A stretch of 64,000 nt of DNA from Brevibacillus_D fluminis_A (GCF_052072235.1 NZ_CM125436.1:5078001-5142000); one strand, 5' to 3'; positions 26,281 to 34,580 are shown, numbered from the stretch's first letter. A program made the numbers and translations. The notes: a model not told the origin generated them from the sequence alone.

Positions 26281-27186
26281 ATGACGTTTACCCAACTGGA
26301 AGTCCTGCTTGCCGTTGTGGATGCCGGCAGCTTTTCCAAAGCGGCAGACGCACTGGCCATGAGTCAACCCGGGATCAGCCATGCGATCGCAAGCCTTGAG
26401 GCGGAATTCGGCGTCACTTTGATCAATCGCAGCCGAACAGGCATTACGCTGACCGGAATCGGCGAAAAAATCGTCGCTCGCATCCGCGAGATGCTCCACC
26501 AGCGGGAGCTTATTGCACAGGAGATCGCCTTGGAAACAGGCTTGCACACAGGTGCACTCTTCATCGGCAGTTTCCCCAGCATTTTGGCACGCTGGCTTCC
26601 GCGTCTCCTCCGTTCGTTTCAATCCGCCTACCCAGGCATCGACCTAAAGGTGAAGGAAGGAAGCTACGAGGAGATCGAGGGCTGGCTGGCGGCTGGCACG
26701 GTGCATCTTGGGTTCATCACCCTTCCTGCCAAACAGCTGGAGTCCGTTGCGCTCGTCCAGGACGAGATGGTTGCACTGCTCGCTCCCGACACCCTTTCCC
26801 CTTCTGGCGTTCGACACGGAATCACCATGGGTGAACTGGCACGCCTTCCGTTCATCATGCCGATCGCGGGTTGCCAGACGCTGATTGGAGACTTGTTTGA
26901 CTGTGCGAAATGCCATCCGCACGTCCAGTTCGAGATACGCGAGTCAGCCACGATCGTCAATATGGTTCGCGAAGGCATCGGCGCAAGCATTTTGCCCCGG
27001 ATGGCTCTTCCACAGCACATGGACGGTGTCCAGGTTGCCTCCCTCGCCCCTTCTCCGGTATTTCGCGAAATCGGCCTGGCTGTGCGCTCCCTTTCGCTCG
27101 CATCGCCAGCAGCCCGGGCTTTCCTGCAGTTCGCCAAGCGATGGGTGCAGGAAAATGACGTTGCCGCGCCGGAACCCACCGCCTGA
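26281..27186 (+). CDS. LysR-family transcriptional regulator
   Basis: A 301-residue LysR protein: winged helix at residues 1-60 (FTQLEVLLAVVDAGSFSKAADALAMSQPGISHAI) and a two-lobed effector domain from about 90. ATG at 26281 starts exactly where LysR proteins usually begin; an in-frame Met at 26224 lies inside the operator. Only a weak GGCGG site is visible. The divergent Gfo/Idh/MocA gene is the natural target, with autoregulation through the site at 26212-26232. The effector is unknown. Confidence 0.9.
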   Translation: MTFTQLEVLLAVVDAGSFSKAADALAMSQPGISHAIASLEAEFGVTLINRSRTGITLTGIGEKIVARIREMLHQRELIAQEIALETGLHTGALFIGSFPSILARWLPRLLRSFQSAYPGIDLKVKEGSYEEIEGWLAAGTVHLGFITLPAKQLESVALVQDEMVALLAPDTLSPSGVRHGITMGELARLPFIMPIAGCQTLIGDLFDCAKCHPHVQFEIRESATIVNMVREGIGASILPRMALPQHMDGVQVASLAPSPVFREIGLAVRSLSLASPAARAFLQFAKRWVQENDVAAPEPTA

Positions 27187-27194
27187 TCGGACGA

Positions 27195-27229
27195 AAAAAA
27201 GCGTGAGCACCTTCACAGCCCACGCTTCC
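27195..27229 (-). terminator. Terminator of the histidine kinase gene
   Basis: On the minus strand GCGTG and CACGC form a stem followed by a run of seven T residues; the plus-strand flank is only weakly T-rich. Confidence 0.7.
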
Positions 27230-27233
27230 CCTC

Positions 27234-28364
27234 TTATTTTCTCTCCTCCTCATCCGTCTCATGCCGCGGCAGAGGAAAACGGATCGTGAACGTCGTCAAC
27301 GACTCATCGGAGGTACAGGTGATCGTGCCTTCATGGCGAACGATCATCTGCTTGCAAATGTAGAGGCCGATGCCCGTACCAAGCTCCTTGGTCGTCACGA
27401 ACGGTTCGAAAATGACCGGCAGCAAATCCTGCGGGATCGGCTGCCCGTTATTGGCGATGCTGATGACGATGTCTTCTTTTTCCCGTTTCACGTCAATCCA
27501 GACCACGCGCTCCCCGTTTCGTTTTAATACAGCGTCAATTGCGTTTATAATGATATTTGAGAATACTTGGCGGATTTCTTCACGGTATCCGATCATCCCC
27601 AGCCCCGGGTCGATTCGCATGTCGATCTCTACGTTCACATCGACGATTTGCGGGTACAAAAAGGCCAGCGTCTCCTCGAACAAATCAACGAGCAGAATCG
27701 GCCCTTTCATCTGCATGGAATGGCCTTTTTTCGAGACCAGCAAAAATTGGGTCACCCGATAATTAAGCAGCTCCAGTTCGTTCATCATGATATCCAAATA
27801 GGGCAGATCGGGCTTCTCCTGCATCAGCAGCTTGGTAAACCCCATCACCGATGTCAACGGATTGCGAAATTCATGGACAAAGCTCGCTGACATCTGCGCC
27901 AAGAGGGTCAACCGATCTTTGTGGGTCTGGTCAATAAACAGTTGCTTCTCTTCAAGGTCGGTATTTTTCAGCTCATTGTAACGCGTCACCGTTTGGGTGA
28001 GAAAATGGTCAAAGCAGTTGCTGATCTTGGTCAAGAGTTCGAATCCCCACTTGACACAAGCGTCGTTCTGGTAGATATGTTGGAACAGAACCTGCCTGCC
28101 CAGACTTACGTTATGGACGAAATCACCGATGTTGCTTTTTGCATGAATCCGTTCGACAGCCACTTTGTGAGCCAGCTGTGTCACATCCTCAAGGGTGTTT
28201 TTATCCATTACATAACCGATGACCAGATGAAACATGGCAACAATATTCTGAGACATTGCTTCATGGCTTAGGTCCCACTCGGAAAGAATGACACTTTTTC
28301 GGAATTCACGAATCAAACAATCCTGGCTCTCCTCCAGAAACCGGGCAAATTCTTCCGTTATCAT
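27234..28364 (-). CDS. Orphan soluble histidine kinase
   Basis: A 376-residue sensor kinase without membrane helices. Residues 1-130 form an all-alpha sensor like the HisK_N or RsbR-type N-terminal domains of Bacillus kinases. The H box SFVHEFRNPLTS places the phospho-acceptor at His164; N box (NIIINAIDAV), F box (FEPFVTTK) and G box (GTGIGLYI) are complete. No response regulator gene is adjacent. Orphan kinases of this type often feed the sporulation phosphorelay (Spo0F) in Bacillales, so that role is possible but inferred. Start ATG has GGAG nine bases upstream. Confidence 0.88.
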   Translation of the reverse strand: MITEEFARFLEESQDCLIREFRKSVILSEWDLSHEAMSQNIVAMFHLVIGYVMDKNTLEDVTQLAHKVAVERIHAKSNIGDFVHNVSLGRQVLFQHIYQNDACVKWGFELLTKISNCFDHFLTQTVTRYNELKNTDLEEKQLFIDQTHKDRLTLLAQMSASFVHEFRNPLTSVMGFTKLLMQEKPDLPYLDIMMNELELLNYRVTQFLLVSKKGHSMQMKGPILLVDLFEETLAFLYPQIVDVNVEIDMRIDPGLGMIGYREEIRQVFSNIIINAIDAVLKRNGERVVWIDVKREKEDIVISIANNGQPIPQDLLPVIFEPFVTTKELGTGIGLYICKQMIVRHEGTITCTSDESLTTFTIRFPLPRHETDEEERK

Positions 28365-28448
28365 GGTACGTCACTCCGTCGGTTCTTTTGCAATCATATC
28401 TATTGATTATATCGTCATTTTTGGAGAAGAAAAGGAGCGTTGCCTACT

Positions 28449-29147
28449 ATGACCAAAACTTTTGTAAAAAAGTTGCAAAATTTCCTGTTTCCCTACCAAA
28501 ATTCATCCGAAGCTGCGCCGATGAGCGCCTATATGCGGAACTTATTTCCGTTCCTCGGGATCAAAACGCCAAAGCGCACCGAATTGCTGCGCGCCTTTTT
28601 GAAGGAAAACGGCAAGCCTGCCGCAGATGAGCTGGAGGCTGTTGTCCGCGAGCTTTGGGCACTGCCGGAACGCGAGTACCAGTATATCGCGCTGGCTTTG
28701 CTGGAAAAGCAGAGCAAGGTTCTGCCCCGCGATGCCATCGGGCTTTTCGAAGACCTGATTGCCGACAAATCGTGGTGGGACACCGTCGATGTGCTTGCCG
28801 CGCATCTGGTCGGGGCGTATTTCCGGCAGCATCCGGAGCAAATTCCGGTCTACACCGAAAAATGGCTTTCCTCGGACAATATGTGGCTCAAGCGGACAGC
28901 GATTCTTTTCCAGCTTTCCTACAAAGGGGCAACCGACTTGCCGCTGCTGTTCCAGATCATCGACCGCGCTTTGCCTTCCGATGAATTTTTCATCCAAAAA
29001 GCGATCGGCTGGGCGCTGCGGGAATATACCAAGACAGACCCAGCGCCTGTGCTCGCCTTCCTGGAAAGCAGGCAGCTGCCGCCATTAAGCAGACGGGAAG
29101 CGCTGAAAGTGCTGGAACGGAAAAAACAGCGGGAGCATGTGGAATAG
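28449..29147 (+). CDS. AlkD-like DNA alkylation repair protein
   Basis: A 232-residue all-helical HEAT-like repeat protein of the AlkD/AlkC superfamily, which removes alkylated bases such as 3-methyladenine and 7-methylguanine without flipping them. The catalytic and DNA-binding residues match AlkD: KSWWDTVD (Trp110, Asp114) and MWLKRT (Arg149). ATG at 28449 has AAAGGAG 11 bases upstream; an in-frame TTG at 28440 lies too close to that site. Single gene. Confidence 0.9.
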   Translation: MTKTFVKKLQNFLFPYQNSSEAAPMSAYMRNLFPFLGIKTPKRTELLRAFLKENGKPAADELEAVVRELWALPEREYQYIALALLEKQSKVLPRDAIGLFEDLIADKSWWDTVDVLAAHLVGAYFRQHPEQIPVYTEKWLSSDNMWLKRTAILFQLSYKGATDLPLLFQIIDRALPSDEFFIQKAIGWALREYTKTDPAPVLAFLESRQLPPLSRREALKVLERKKQREHVE

Positions 29148-29299
29148 TTGCGAACAACCCGCAAAAACCGGCCGTTTATCAGCAAAAACCGCCGAATTCA
29201 TACTGCCATTCTGCACGATTCGCATTCTCCTCTGTTTTTCATAGGAGAAGCGCTGTTTTCCCCCTGTCCTTCCTGTTTTTAGGCGACCCTGCGCTCATG

Positions 29300-29306
29300 G
29301 TATAAT
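29300..29306 (+). promoter_or_regulatory. -10 region before the YitT-family leader
   Basis: A TATAAT hexamer occurs at about 29301-29306 with only a weak TTTAGG-like -35. Transcription from here would begin near 29313 and leave a leader of about 220 nt before the gene at 29535. Confidence 0.5.
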
Positions 29307-29337
29307 GAGATCAGATTGAAGAAAGGATCAGGATACC

Positions 29338-29388
29338 ATGTGTCCCTACAGGACCGTCTGGAAACGTTATGACCTCTCCTATATCTAG
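29338..29388 (+). CDS. Possible 16-codon leader peptide
   Basis: ATG at 29338, after an AAAGGA-containing stretch, opens a 16-residue frame (MCPYRTVWKRYDLSYI) that stops two bases before hairpin A of the leader. Its place suggests a regulatory uORF, but no run of one amino acid typical of attenuation is seen. Confidence 0.35.
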   Translation: MCPYRTVWKRYDLSYI

Positions 29389-29390
29389 CG

Positions 29391-29520
29391 TCGTAGGTAG
29401 TTGACTGTTGCGCAACGCACACCAAACTAGCTACGAAAGCGAGATTTTAAGATGAGAACCGGTGATCCCTCCAGGATGACCATCGTAGTTAGTTGGGTGC
29501 GAGTCTAAACTAACTATGAT
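29391..29520 (+). ncRNA. Structured leader with two related hairpins upstream of the YitT-family gene
   Basis: Hairpin A (29391-29436) pairs TCGTAGGTAGTT with AACTAGCTACGA; hairpin B (29482-29520) pairs ATCGTAGTTAGTT with AACTAACTATGAT. They share the pattern CGTAG-N-TAGTT, so they look like diverged copies. Hairpin B ends directly at the GAGAGG ribosome binding site (29521-29526). No known riboswitch class is recognised. The rest of 29148-29300 holds nothing I can name. Confidence 0.55.
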
Positions 29521-29534
29521 GAGAGGCATTCTTT

Positions 29535-30155
29535 ATGAGGGCAAAACAAAAGCAAAGCAAACAGTTGTTGGTCATGATTTTGGGTACGTTTTTATTGGCT
29601 TTCAGTTATTACCACATCAATTTCCAAAACAATCTGACTGAAGGCGGCTTCATGGGTTTGGCGCTTTTAGGCAAATTCGCCTTTAACATCTCGCCTACCC
29701 TTACGATGCTGGCGCTGGACATTCCGATTTTCATCCTTGCCTTGTTCCTGAAAGGGCGCAAGTTTTTGATGAATACGATGATCGCAGCCACTGCATTTAC
29801 TGTGTTTTACGAGATTTGTGATCGTTTTTCGCCGTTGGTGTTCGATATGCACCAATACATGCCGATCGCAGCCATTTTGTCCGGGATCACGACCGGGTTT
29901 GGCGCAGGGATTGTTCTCCGCTACGGTGGCGCTACAGGGGGCGACGACATTTTGACGCTGTTCCTCAGCAAATTCACCGGATTGTCGGTTGGTACGGTTT
30001 TCCTGATTATCGACTTGGTTGTATTGGGACTTTCGCTCCTGTACTTGCCGCTGATGGCGACGCTGTACACGGTGCTGGCAGTCAGCATCTCCGCTCGCAT
30101 CATTACCTGGGTGGTGGAGTACGGACGCCGCGACAGAGAAAGCGTAACCGCATGA
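29535..30155 (+). CDS. YitT-family membrane protein
   Basis: A 206-residue protein with five or six helices and the YitT-family motifs EGGFMGLALL near residue 36 and GGATGGDDIL near 137. It lacks the C-terminal DUF2179 domain that most YitT proteins of Bacillus have, so it is a short member. The ATG follows GAGAGG by eight bases, right after the hairpin leader. Function of the family is unsettled. It is a single gene with its own terminator. Confidence 0.88.
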   Translation: MRAKQKQSKQLLVMILGTFLLAFSYYHINFQNNLTEGGFMGLALLGKFAFNISPTLTMLALDIPIFILALFLKGRKFLMNTMIAATAFTVFYEICDRFSPLVFDMHQYMPIAAILSGITTGFGAGIVLRYGGATGGDDILTLFLSKFTGLSVGTVFLIIDLVVLGLSLLYLPLMATLYTVLAVSISARIITWVVEYGRRDRESVTA

Positions 30156-30165
30156 GAATAAACTG

Positions 30166-30217
30166 GAAAAACCCGTTCCCCTTTCCTGCTCTTTATGGAG
30201 GTGTGGACGGGTTTTTT
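30166..30217 (+). terminator. Terminator of the YitT-family gene
   Basis: AAAAACCCGT pairs with ACGGGTTTTTT across a loop of about 29 bases. Confidence 0.75.
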
Positions 30218-30251
30218 GTGTCTTAAGGCGAACGCGCACGCTGGCAAAATA

Positions 30252-30260
30252 TGATATGAT
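30252..30260 (+). promoter_or_regulatory. Extended -10 promoter of mscL
   Basis: TGATATGAT fits an extended -10 (TGnTATGAT), 45 bp before the mscL ATG. Confidence 0.55.
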
Positions 30261-30304
30261 GGCAAAAAGAAAAACAGAGCTTTACGGTAAAGGAGAGACC
30301 TCCC

Positions 30305-30697
30305 ATGTGGAATGAATTTAAAAAATTTGCCATGAAAGGCAATGTGCTGGATTTGGCAATCGGGGTGATCATCGGGGGCGCTTTTGGCAAAATCGTCAGT
30401 TCCCTGGTCAACGATGTGATGGTGCCGATTCTGGGGCTGTTGATGGGGGGCCTGGATTTGACTGGACTGGCGCTGACAGTCGATAAAGCATCGATCAAGT
30501 ACGGGGCATTCTTTCAATCTGTCATCGATTTCCTGATCGTATCTTTCTCCATTTTCCTGTTCGTCAAAGGACTCAATCACTTCAAGCGCAAATCGGAGGA
30601 AAAACCGGCCGAAGCACCAGTACCTTCCAAAGAGGAGCTGCTGCTGACGGAAATCCGCGATTTGTTGAAACAGCAAAATCAACGCGAAACCCAATAG
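30305..30697 (+). CDS. mscL: Large-conductance mechanosensitive channel
   Basis: The 130-residue MscL protein, which forms a homopentameric emergency valve opened by membrane tension during hypo-osmotic shock. N-terminal amphipathic helix MWNEFKKFAMKGN, the pore helix GVIIGGAFGKIVSSLVNDVMVPILG, a short loop (TVDKASIKYGAFFQSVIDFLIV) and the charged C-terminal bundle (PSKEELLLTEIRDLLKQQ) are all present. AAAGGAGAG lies about eight bases before ATG. Transcribed alone from an extended -10 promoter. Confidence 0.98.
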   Translation: MWNEFKKFAMKGNVLDLAIGVIIGGAFGKIVSSLVNDVMVPILGLLMGGLDLTGLALTVDKASIKYGAFFQSVIDFLIVSFSIFLFVKGLNHFKRKSEEKPAEAPVPSKEELLLTEIRDLLKQQNQRETQ

Positions 30698-30710
30698 ATG
30701 ATGTGCATGA

Positions 30711-30750
30711 CAGGAGTAATGCTTTGCCGATCGCGCAAGCTTTACTCCTG
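30711..30750. terminator. Hairpin between mscL and the converging LysR gene
   Basis: AGGAGTAA and TTACTCCT form an extended stem with GCTT/AAGC continuing it. The T tract is poor on both strands, so its strength as a terminator is uncertain. Confidence 0.5.
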
Positions 30751-30752
30751 AT

Positions 30753-31622
30753 TCATTTATTCAATCGATAGCAATCGGTCAGCACCTCCACATACGGCTC
30801 AAATTGCGGCTCGTACACCACCTGGATCGTCCGATAAAAGGAATCGGCGTCAAATTCCCGGCTAACGATGGCAGGATCATGCATGCTTTCGGCCAACATT
30901 TTGGGCGCGAAAGACAAACCGTACCCTTTGGCGACAAAGCGAACGATGGAATCATTGAAATCGAGCTCCAGCGCCACATTGGGATTCGCAATCCCTTGGA
31001 TGCTGCACTGCTGGCGGAATGCGGTGCGAATGTCACACGGATCTTTGAACATGACCAACCGCTCCCGACAAAGCGCCGCAAAGCTGATGGCGGGCAACTC
31101 CGCCAGCTCATGCCCTGCTGGCAAGAGCGCGACATACGGCTCGCGGAGCAGCGGGCGCACCGGCAGCTCCAATCCCCCTTCATAATCTTGCACGAAAGCG
31201 ATGTCAATCTGTCCCCGCACAAGCAGCTCGCACAGCTCCCTCGTCGTATCCCGGATGACCATCTGGCTCGGCTGCTCTTTCACCTGCTCGTTGCTCAACA
31301 AATCCGGCAGATAGAAGCTCCCGAGGCTCGGCAACGCGCCGATGCGCACCTGCCTGGTCGTCGTATAACGCTTCACCGCTTGCACGGCCTGCTCCGACTG
31401 CTCCAGAATGCTGCACGCTTTTTCATAGAAATACCGCCCTGCGTCGGTCAGCTCAATCCCCGTGGTTTTGCGCAAAAACAGGCTGCACGCCAGCTCGCGC
31501 TCAAGCAAAGCCACCTGCTTGGTCAAAGCTGGCTGGGAGAGATATAAGGATTGGGCCGCCTTGTTCAAACTGCCCCGTTCGACGATGCTCACGAAATATT
31601 TTAACTGCTGTAGTGTAAACAT
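30753..31622 (-). CDS. LysR-family transcriptional regulator
   Basis: A 289-residue LysR regulator with the winged helix at 1-60 (LQQLKYFVSIVERGSLNKAAQSLYLSQPALTKQV) and a periplasmic-binding-like effector domain behind it. It is divergent from an EamA transporter gene, and a TATAAC/GTTATA site (31645-31661) lies 23 bp before its start, the usual place for autoregulation. The likely target is the EamA gene. The domain resembles the CynR/CitR-like group, but the effector cannot be named. Confidence 0.9.
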   Translation of the reverse strand: MFTLQQLKYFVSIVERGSLNKAAQSLYLSQPALTKQVALLERELACSLFLRKTTGIELTDAGRYFYEKACSILEQSEQAVQAVKRYTTTRQVRIGALPSLGSFYLPDLLSNEQVKEQPSQMVIRDTTRELCELLVRGQIDIAFVQDYEGGLELPVRPLLREPYVALLPAGHELAELPAISFAALCRERLVMFKDPCDIRTAFRQQCSIQGIANPNVALELDFNDSIVRFVAKGYGLSFAPKMLAESMHDPAIVSREFDADSFYRTIQVVYEPQFEPYVEVLTDCYRLNK

Positions 31623-31644
31623 TGCGTTTCTCCTTACTCACCGT

Positions 31645-31661
31645 TATAACCGGTAGTTATA
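31645..31661. promoter_or_regulatory. LysR-type operator
   Basis: TATAAC and GTTATA form a perfect inverted repeat with a 5-bp spacer (T-N11-A type) between the LysR gene and the divergent transporter gene. Confidence 0.6.
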
Positions 31662-31744
31662 CCCTTATTCGATATCGATAGTACCACACGAACGCGCCCC
31701 CTTGGTATTCTTTTCATCAATACAGAAGAGAGGGGACGCTTTTA

Positions 31745-32647
31745 TTGATCTTGTTAAACTATATTGTTATGTGTCTGATTTTTAGTACGTCATTTTTAGC
31801 GATTAAGCTCGGGCTTACGGATGGTATGCCGCCTTTTTTCTTCGCTGCCCTCCGCTTTTTGCTGGCGGGTGCGCTCATTTTGGCTTTTCTCGGCTTGCGC
31901 AAGCAATGGACTCCGCTGCCGCTGCGCTCCTACCTCGAAATCGCCATCGTCGCCTTTTTGATGACGACGATCCCTTTTGCCTCGCTTTACTGGGCGGAAC
32001 AGCATATCTCCTCCGGCATGGCTGCACTGCTGGTCGCCACCGCTCCGATATTTAGCACCCTGTTGACGATTGCACTGGGTCAGGTGCGCTTCCGCTGGCA
32101 TCTGCTCGCAGGACTTCTGCTCGGCATCGTCGGGATTTATCTGGTAGTCGGCGCAACGCCGGAAGCTGCAGAGCAAGGGCCGCTGCCGCTGATCGGCAAG
32201 CTCGCGATCATTTCCTCGGAATTCATCTATGCAATCGGCGTCATCCGCTCCAAGCGATTGCTGCACACCGTGCCGCCGCTCACCTTCAACGCGCTGCAAA
32301 TGACGTTTGCCAGCGTCGGACTGCTCATTCTCTCCTTGCTGTTCGAGGATACACGGCCGATTTCGTTTACGACAGCCAGCCTGTCCAGCTTGCTGTATTT
32401 GGCCTGCATCGTCTCGATTCTCGCCTTCGGCATGTTTTATTGGCTGCTCAAAGAAACCAATCCTACTTTTCCGGTTACCTGGACCTATGTCTCTCCGGTG
32501 ATTGCGCTCGTGATCGGGGCTGTGTTTTACCGCGAGCCCGTTTCGGTTGCCCAGCTTGCCGGAGGGTGCAGCGTTCTTTTGGGCATCGTGCTTTTGAACG
32601 CGTCCGTCTGGCGCAAGCGCGAACGAACGTCTGCTGTTCCCGAATGA
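31745..32647 (+). CDS. EamA/DMT-family transporter
   Basis: A 300-residue protein with ten helices in two EamA repeats, of the drug/metabolite transporter superfamily that exports amino acids or other metabolites. The first repeat starts with FSTSFLAIKLGL and the second ends with VIALVIGAVFYREPVSVAQLAGG, both typical. Translation begins at a TTG nine bases after AGAGGGG. It is divergent from the LysR gene at 30753, its probable regulator. Substrate unknown. Confidence 0.9.
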   Translation: MILLNYIVMCLIFSTSFLAIKLGLTDGMPPFFFAALRFLLAGALILAFLGLRKQWTPLPLRSYLEIAIVAFLMTTIPFASLYWAEQHISSGMAALLVATAPIFSTLLTIALGQVRFRWHLLAGLLLGIVGIYLVVGATPEAAEQGPLPLIGKLAIISSEFIYAIGVIRSKRLLHTVPPLTFNALQMTFASVGLLILSLLFEDTRPISFTTASLSSLLYLACIVSILAFGMFYWLLKETNPTFPVTWTYVSPVIALVIGAVFYREPVSVAQLAGGCSVLLGIVLLNASVWRKRERTSAVPE

Positions 32648-32649
32648 AA

Positions 32650-32692
32650 AACGCCCGGCCGACTGAGTCTGTCTCGTCGACCGGGCTTTTTG
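32650..32692. terminator. Bidirectional terminator between EamA and catalase genes
   Basis: GCCCGG-CCGAC pairs with GTCG-CCGGGC and is flanked by A and T runs on both sides. Confidence 0.85.
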
Positions 32693-32702
32693 TTTTGTGT
32701 TG

Positions 32703-34199
32703 TTACTTGGCTGCGGAATCGGTCTGATCCGGTTTTTCCGCTTGCGTCGGCACGAATCCGGCGATGTCCACGCCAAGCGCCTGCGCGACACGGGAGCCGA
32801 ACTCCACATTCGCGCGGAAGAAGTTGCAGATCATGCGCAGCTTGATTGGCTCATCAACGCCGCTCATATCGGTTGCGAGATTTTTGACCAGATTGGTCCG
32901 CTCTTCCGGTGTAAAACGGAGATAGCGCTCGCCTGCCTGGGTGAAGTCATCGGTTTTTTCGATTCTTTGACGAGTGATGCGACCTTGCAACTGCGGTTCG
33001 CTTTCCTTGTATGCCGGCGCCTCTTTCGGCGTGTCCGCATAGCTGTTCGGTTCATAGTTGATCGGCGACGGATCGGCCTTCACGGTCATAGCGCCATCGC
33101 GCTGATGATTGCGGACAGGCGCGTATGGGCAGTTGACCGGAATTTGCAAATAGTTTGGCCCCAGGCGATGCCGCTGTGTATCCGGGTAAGAGAACAGACG
33201 GCCTTGCAAAAGCTTATCCTCGGACGGCTCGATGCCCGGCACCACCACGCTCGGCGAAAATGCCACCTGCTCAACCTCTGCAAAGTAATTCGCCGGATTC
33301 CGATTGAGCGTCATCGTTCCCACTTTGACCAGCGGAAGCGCATCCTCCGGCCATACCTTTGTCGCATCAAGCGGATCGAAGCTGAAATTGTCCATCTCCT
33401 GCGGGTCCAGTAGCTGTACGTACAAATCCCAGCCCGGGTAGTCGCCCCTCTCGATCGCCTCGTACAAATCTTTCGTCGCGTGGTTAAAATCTTTGCCGCC
33501 CAGCTCTTGGGCTTGCTCGGCCGTCAAGCTTTTCACGCCTTGATGCGGCTTCCAATGGTATTTGACATACACGACATCGCCCGCTTCGTTCACCCATTTG
33601 AACGCATGCACCCCGAACCCTTCCATCTGGCGGTAGTTCGCCGGAATGCCCAGATCGGAGAACACCCAGCTCAGCATGTGAGTCGATTCAGGTAAATGCG
33701 AGAAAAAGTCCCAGTAATGGTTCGGCGTTTGAATGTTGGTATGGGGCGCAGGTTTCAAAGCATGCACCATATCAGGGAATTTGATGGCATCGCGGATGAA
33801 GAAGACCGGCAGATTGTTTCCGACCAAGTCATAGTTGCCTTCTTCCGTATAAAACTTGACTGCAAATCCGCGCGGGTCACGCAGCGTCTCGGGCGAGGTG
33901 CCCCCATGAATGACGGTGGAAAACCGGACGAACACCGGCGTCTCGATGCCTGGTTTTTGCAAGAAGGCTGCCCGTGTGTATGTTTGCATCCCGACAGTCG
34001 TGATGAATACGCCGTGCGCTCCCGCCCCCCTCGCATGCACGACGCGCTCGGGTATGCGCTCACGGTCAAAATGCGCCAGCTTCTCAATCAGATGGTAATC
34101 CTCCAGAAGCGTGGGGCCTCGCCTGCCTGCGGTGCGAGAATTCTGGTTGTCGGCGACGGGAGCCCCCTGATTCGTTGTAAGGTGTTGACGATGATCCAT
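32703..34199 (-). CDS. Monofunctional heme catalase
   Basis: A 498-residue small-subunit clade catalase that disproportionates hydrogen peroxide. The active-site block FDRERIPERVVHARGAGAHG (His about 55) is intact, as are the distal Asn region (DLVGNNLPVFFIRD) and the heme-ligand motif RLFSYPDTQRHRLG with the proximal Tyr. The ATG at 34199 follows AGGAGG by 11 bases; in-frame codons back to 34256 include the Fur-like box and are unlikely. The upstream region is very AT-rich and holds Fur/PerR-type boxes, consistent with peroxide control by PerR. Confidence 0.97.
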   Translation of the reverse strand: MDHRQHLTTNQGAPVADNQNSRTAGRRGPTLLEDYHLIEKLAHFDRERIPERVVHARGAGAHGVFITTVGMQTYTRAAFLQKPGIETPVFVRFSTVIHGGTSPETLRDPRGFAVKFYTEEGNYDLVGNNLPVFFIRDAIKFPDMVHALKPAPHTNIQTPNHYWDFFSHLPESTHMLSWVFSDLGIPANYRQMEGFGVHAFKWVNEAGDVVYVKYHWKPHQGVKSLTAEQAQELGGKDFNHATKDLYEAIERGDYPGWDLYVQLLDPQEMDNFSFDPLDATKVWPEDALPLVKVGTMTLNRNPANYFAEVEQVAFSPSVVVPGIEPSEDKLLQGRLFSYPDTQRHRLGPNYLQIPVNCPYAPVRNHQRDGAMTVKADPSPINYEPNSYADTPKEAPAYKESEPQLQGRITRQRIEKTDDFTQAGERYLRFTPEERTNLVKNLATDMSGVDEPIKLRMICNFFRANVEFGSRVAQALGVDIAGFVPTQAEKPDQTDSAAK

Positions 34200-34224
34200 T
34201 CCTGCCTGCGCCTCCTTTTGTAAG

Positions 34225-34239
34225 TGAAAATGGTTTTCA
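34225..34239. promoter_or_regulatory. Fur/PerR-family box upstream of catalase
   Basis: TGAAAATGGTTTTCA is palindromic and close to the 7-1-7 Fur-family motif TGATAATNATTATCA. It lies about 25 bp before the catalase ATG. Confidence 0.55.
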
Positions 34240-34280
34240 ATTAAGAATGTAATCAATATATCATGATAATAAAATTAAAA

Positions 34281-34295
34281 CAATAATTATTTTAA
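34281..34295. promoter_or_regulatory. Second PerR-like box in the catalase control region
   Basis: CAATAATTATTTTAA shows three mismatches to the PerR box TTATAATNATTATAA. The surrounding 60 bases are strongly AT-rich, so chance matches are possible. Confidence 0.35.
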
Positions 34296-34362
34296 AATAA
34301 AACTTATGATAAAATGAAAACACCTATTATCTGTGTCAAATGAAAGCATGAGGTGATCGGTC

Positions 34363-34467
34363 ATGGCGAGCAAACAAGAAAACCATTCACCTATCCGCAA
34401 TTCCTCCCTGTTTACCAAGCGTGTGCTCAAATTCCTCGGGAGAACGGGCAAACGCTTGAAAGCATGA
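34363..34467 (+). CDS. Possible 34-residue basic peptide divergent from catalase
   Basis: A short frame starting MASKQENHSP and ending GRTGKRLKA, with nine Lys or Arg residues and no hydrophobic segment. GAGGTG lies exactly seven bases before the ATG, and a long-armed terminator (34476-34580) follows. It begins about 160 bp from the divergent catalase gene and may share its control region. No family is recognised. Confidence 0.45.
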   Translation: MASKQENHSPIRNSSLFTKRVLKFLGRTGKRLKA

Positions 34468-34475
34468 GCGAACAT

Positions 34476-34580
34476 AAAAAAAGAGAACCATTTTTTGCTG
34501 ATCTGAACGGCATCCCCCTTGTTTATTACTGCTGCTCATAATGGGACGTGCGGTTCATCTTGGCTAACGGTTCTCTTTTT
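34476..34580 (+). terminator. Long-armed terminator-like inverted repeat
   Basis: AAAAAGAGAACC (34478-34489) pairs with GGTTCTCTTTTT (34569-34580) across about 80 bases. It follows the small ORF; the large loop makes function less certain. Confidence 0.45.

Noticed and set aside
29313..29534. M-box (magnesium), T-box or mini-ykkC riboswitch for the YitT leader
   Set aside because: No T-box GGGUGGNACCGCG, no ACGR tetraloops of mini-ykkC and no M-box core could be found; left as unclassified.
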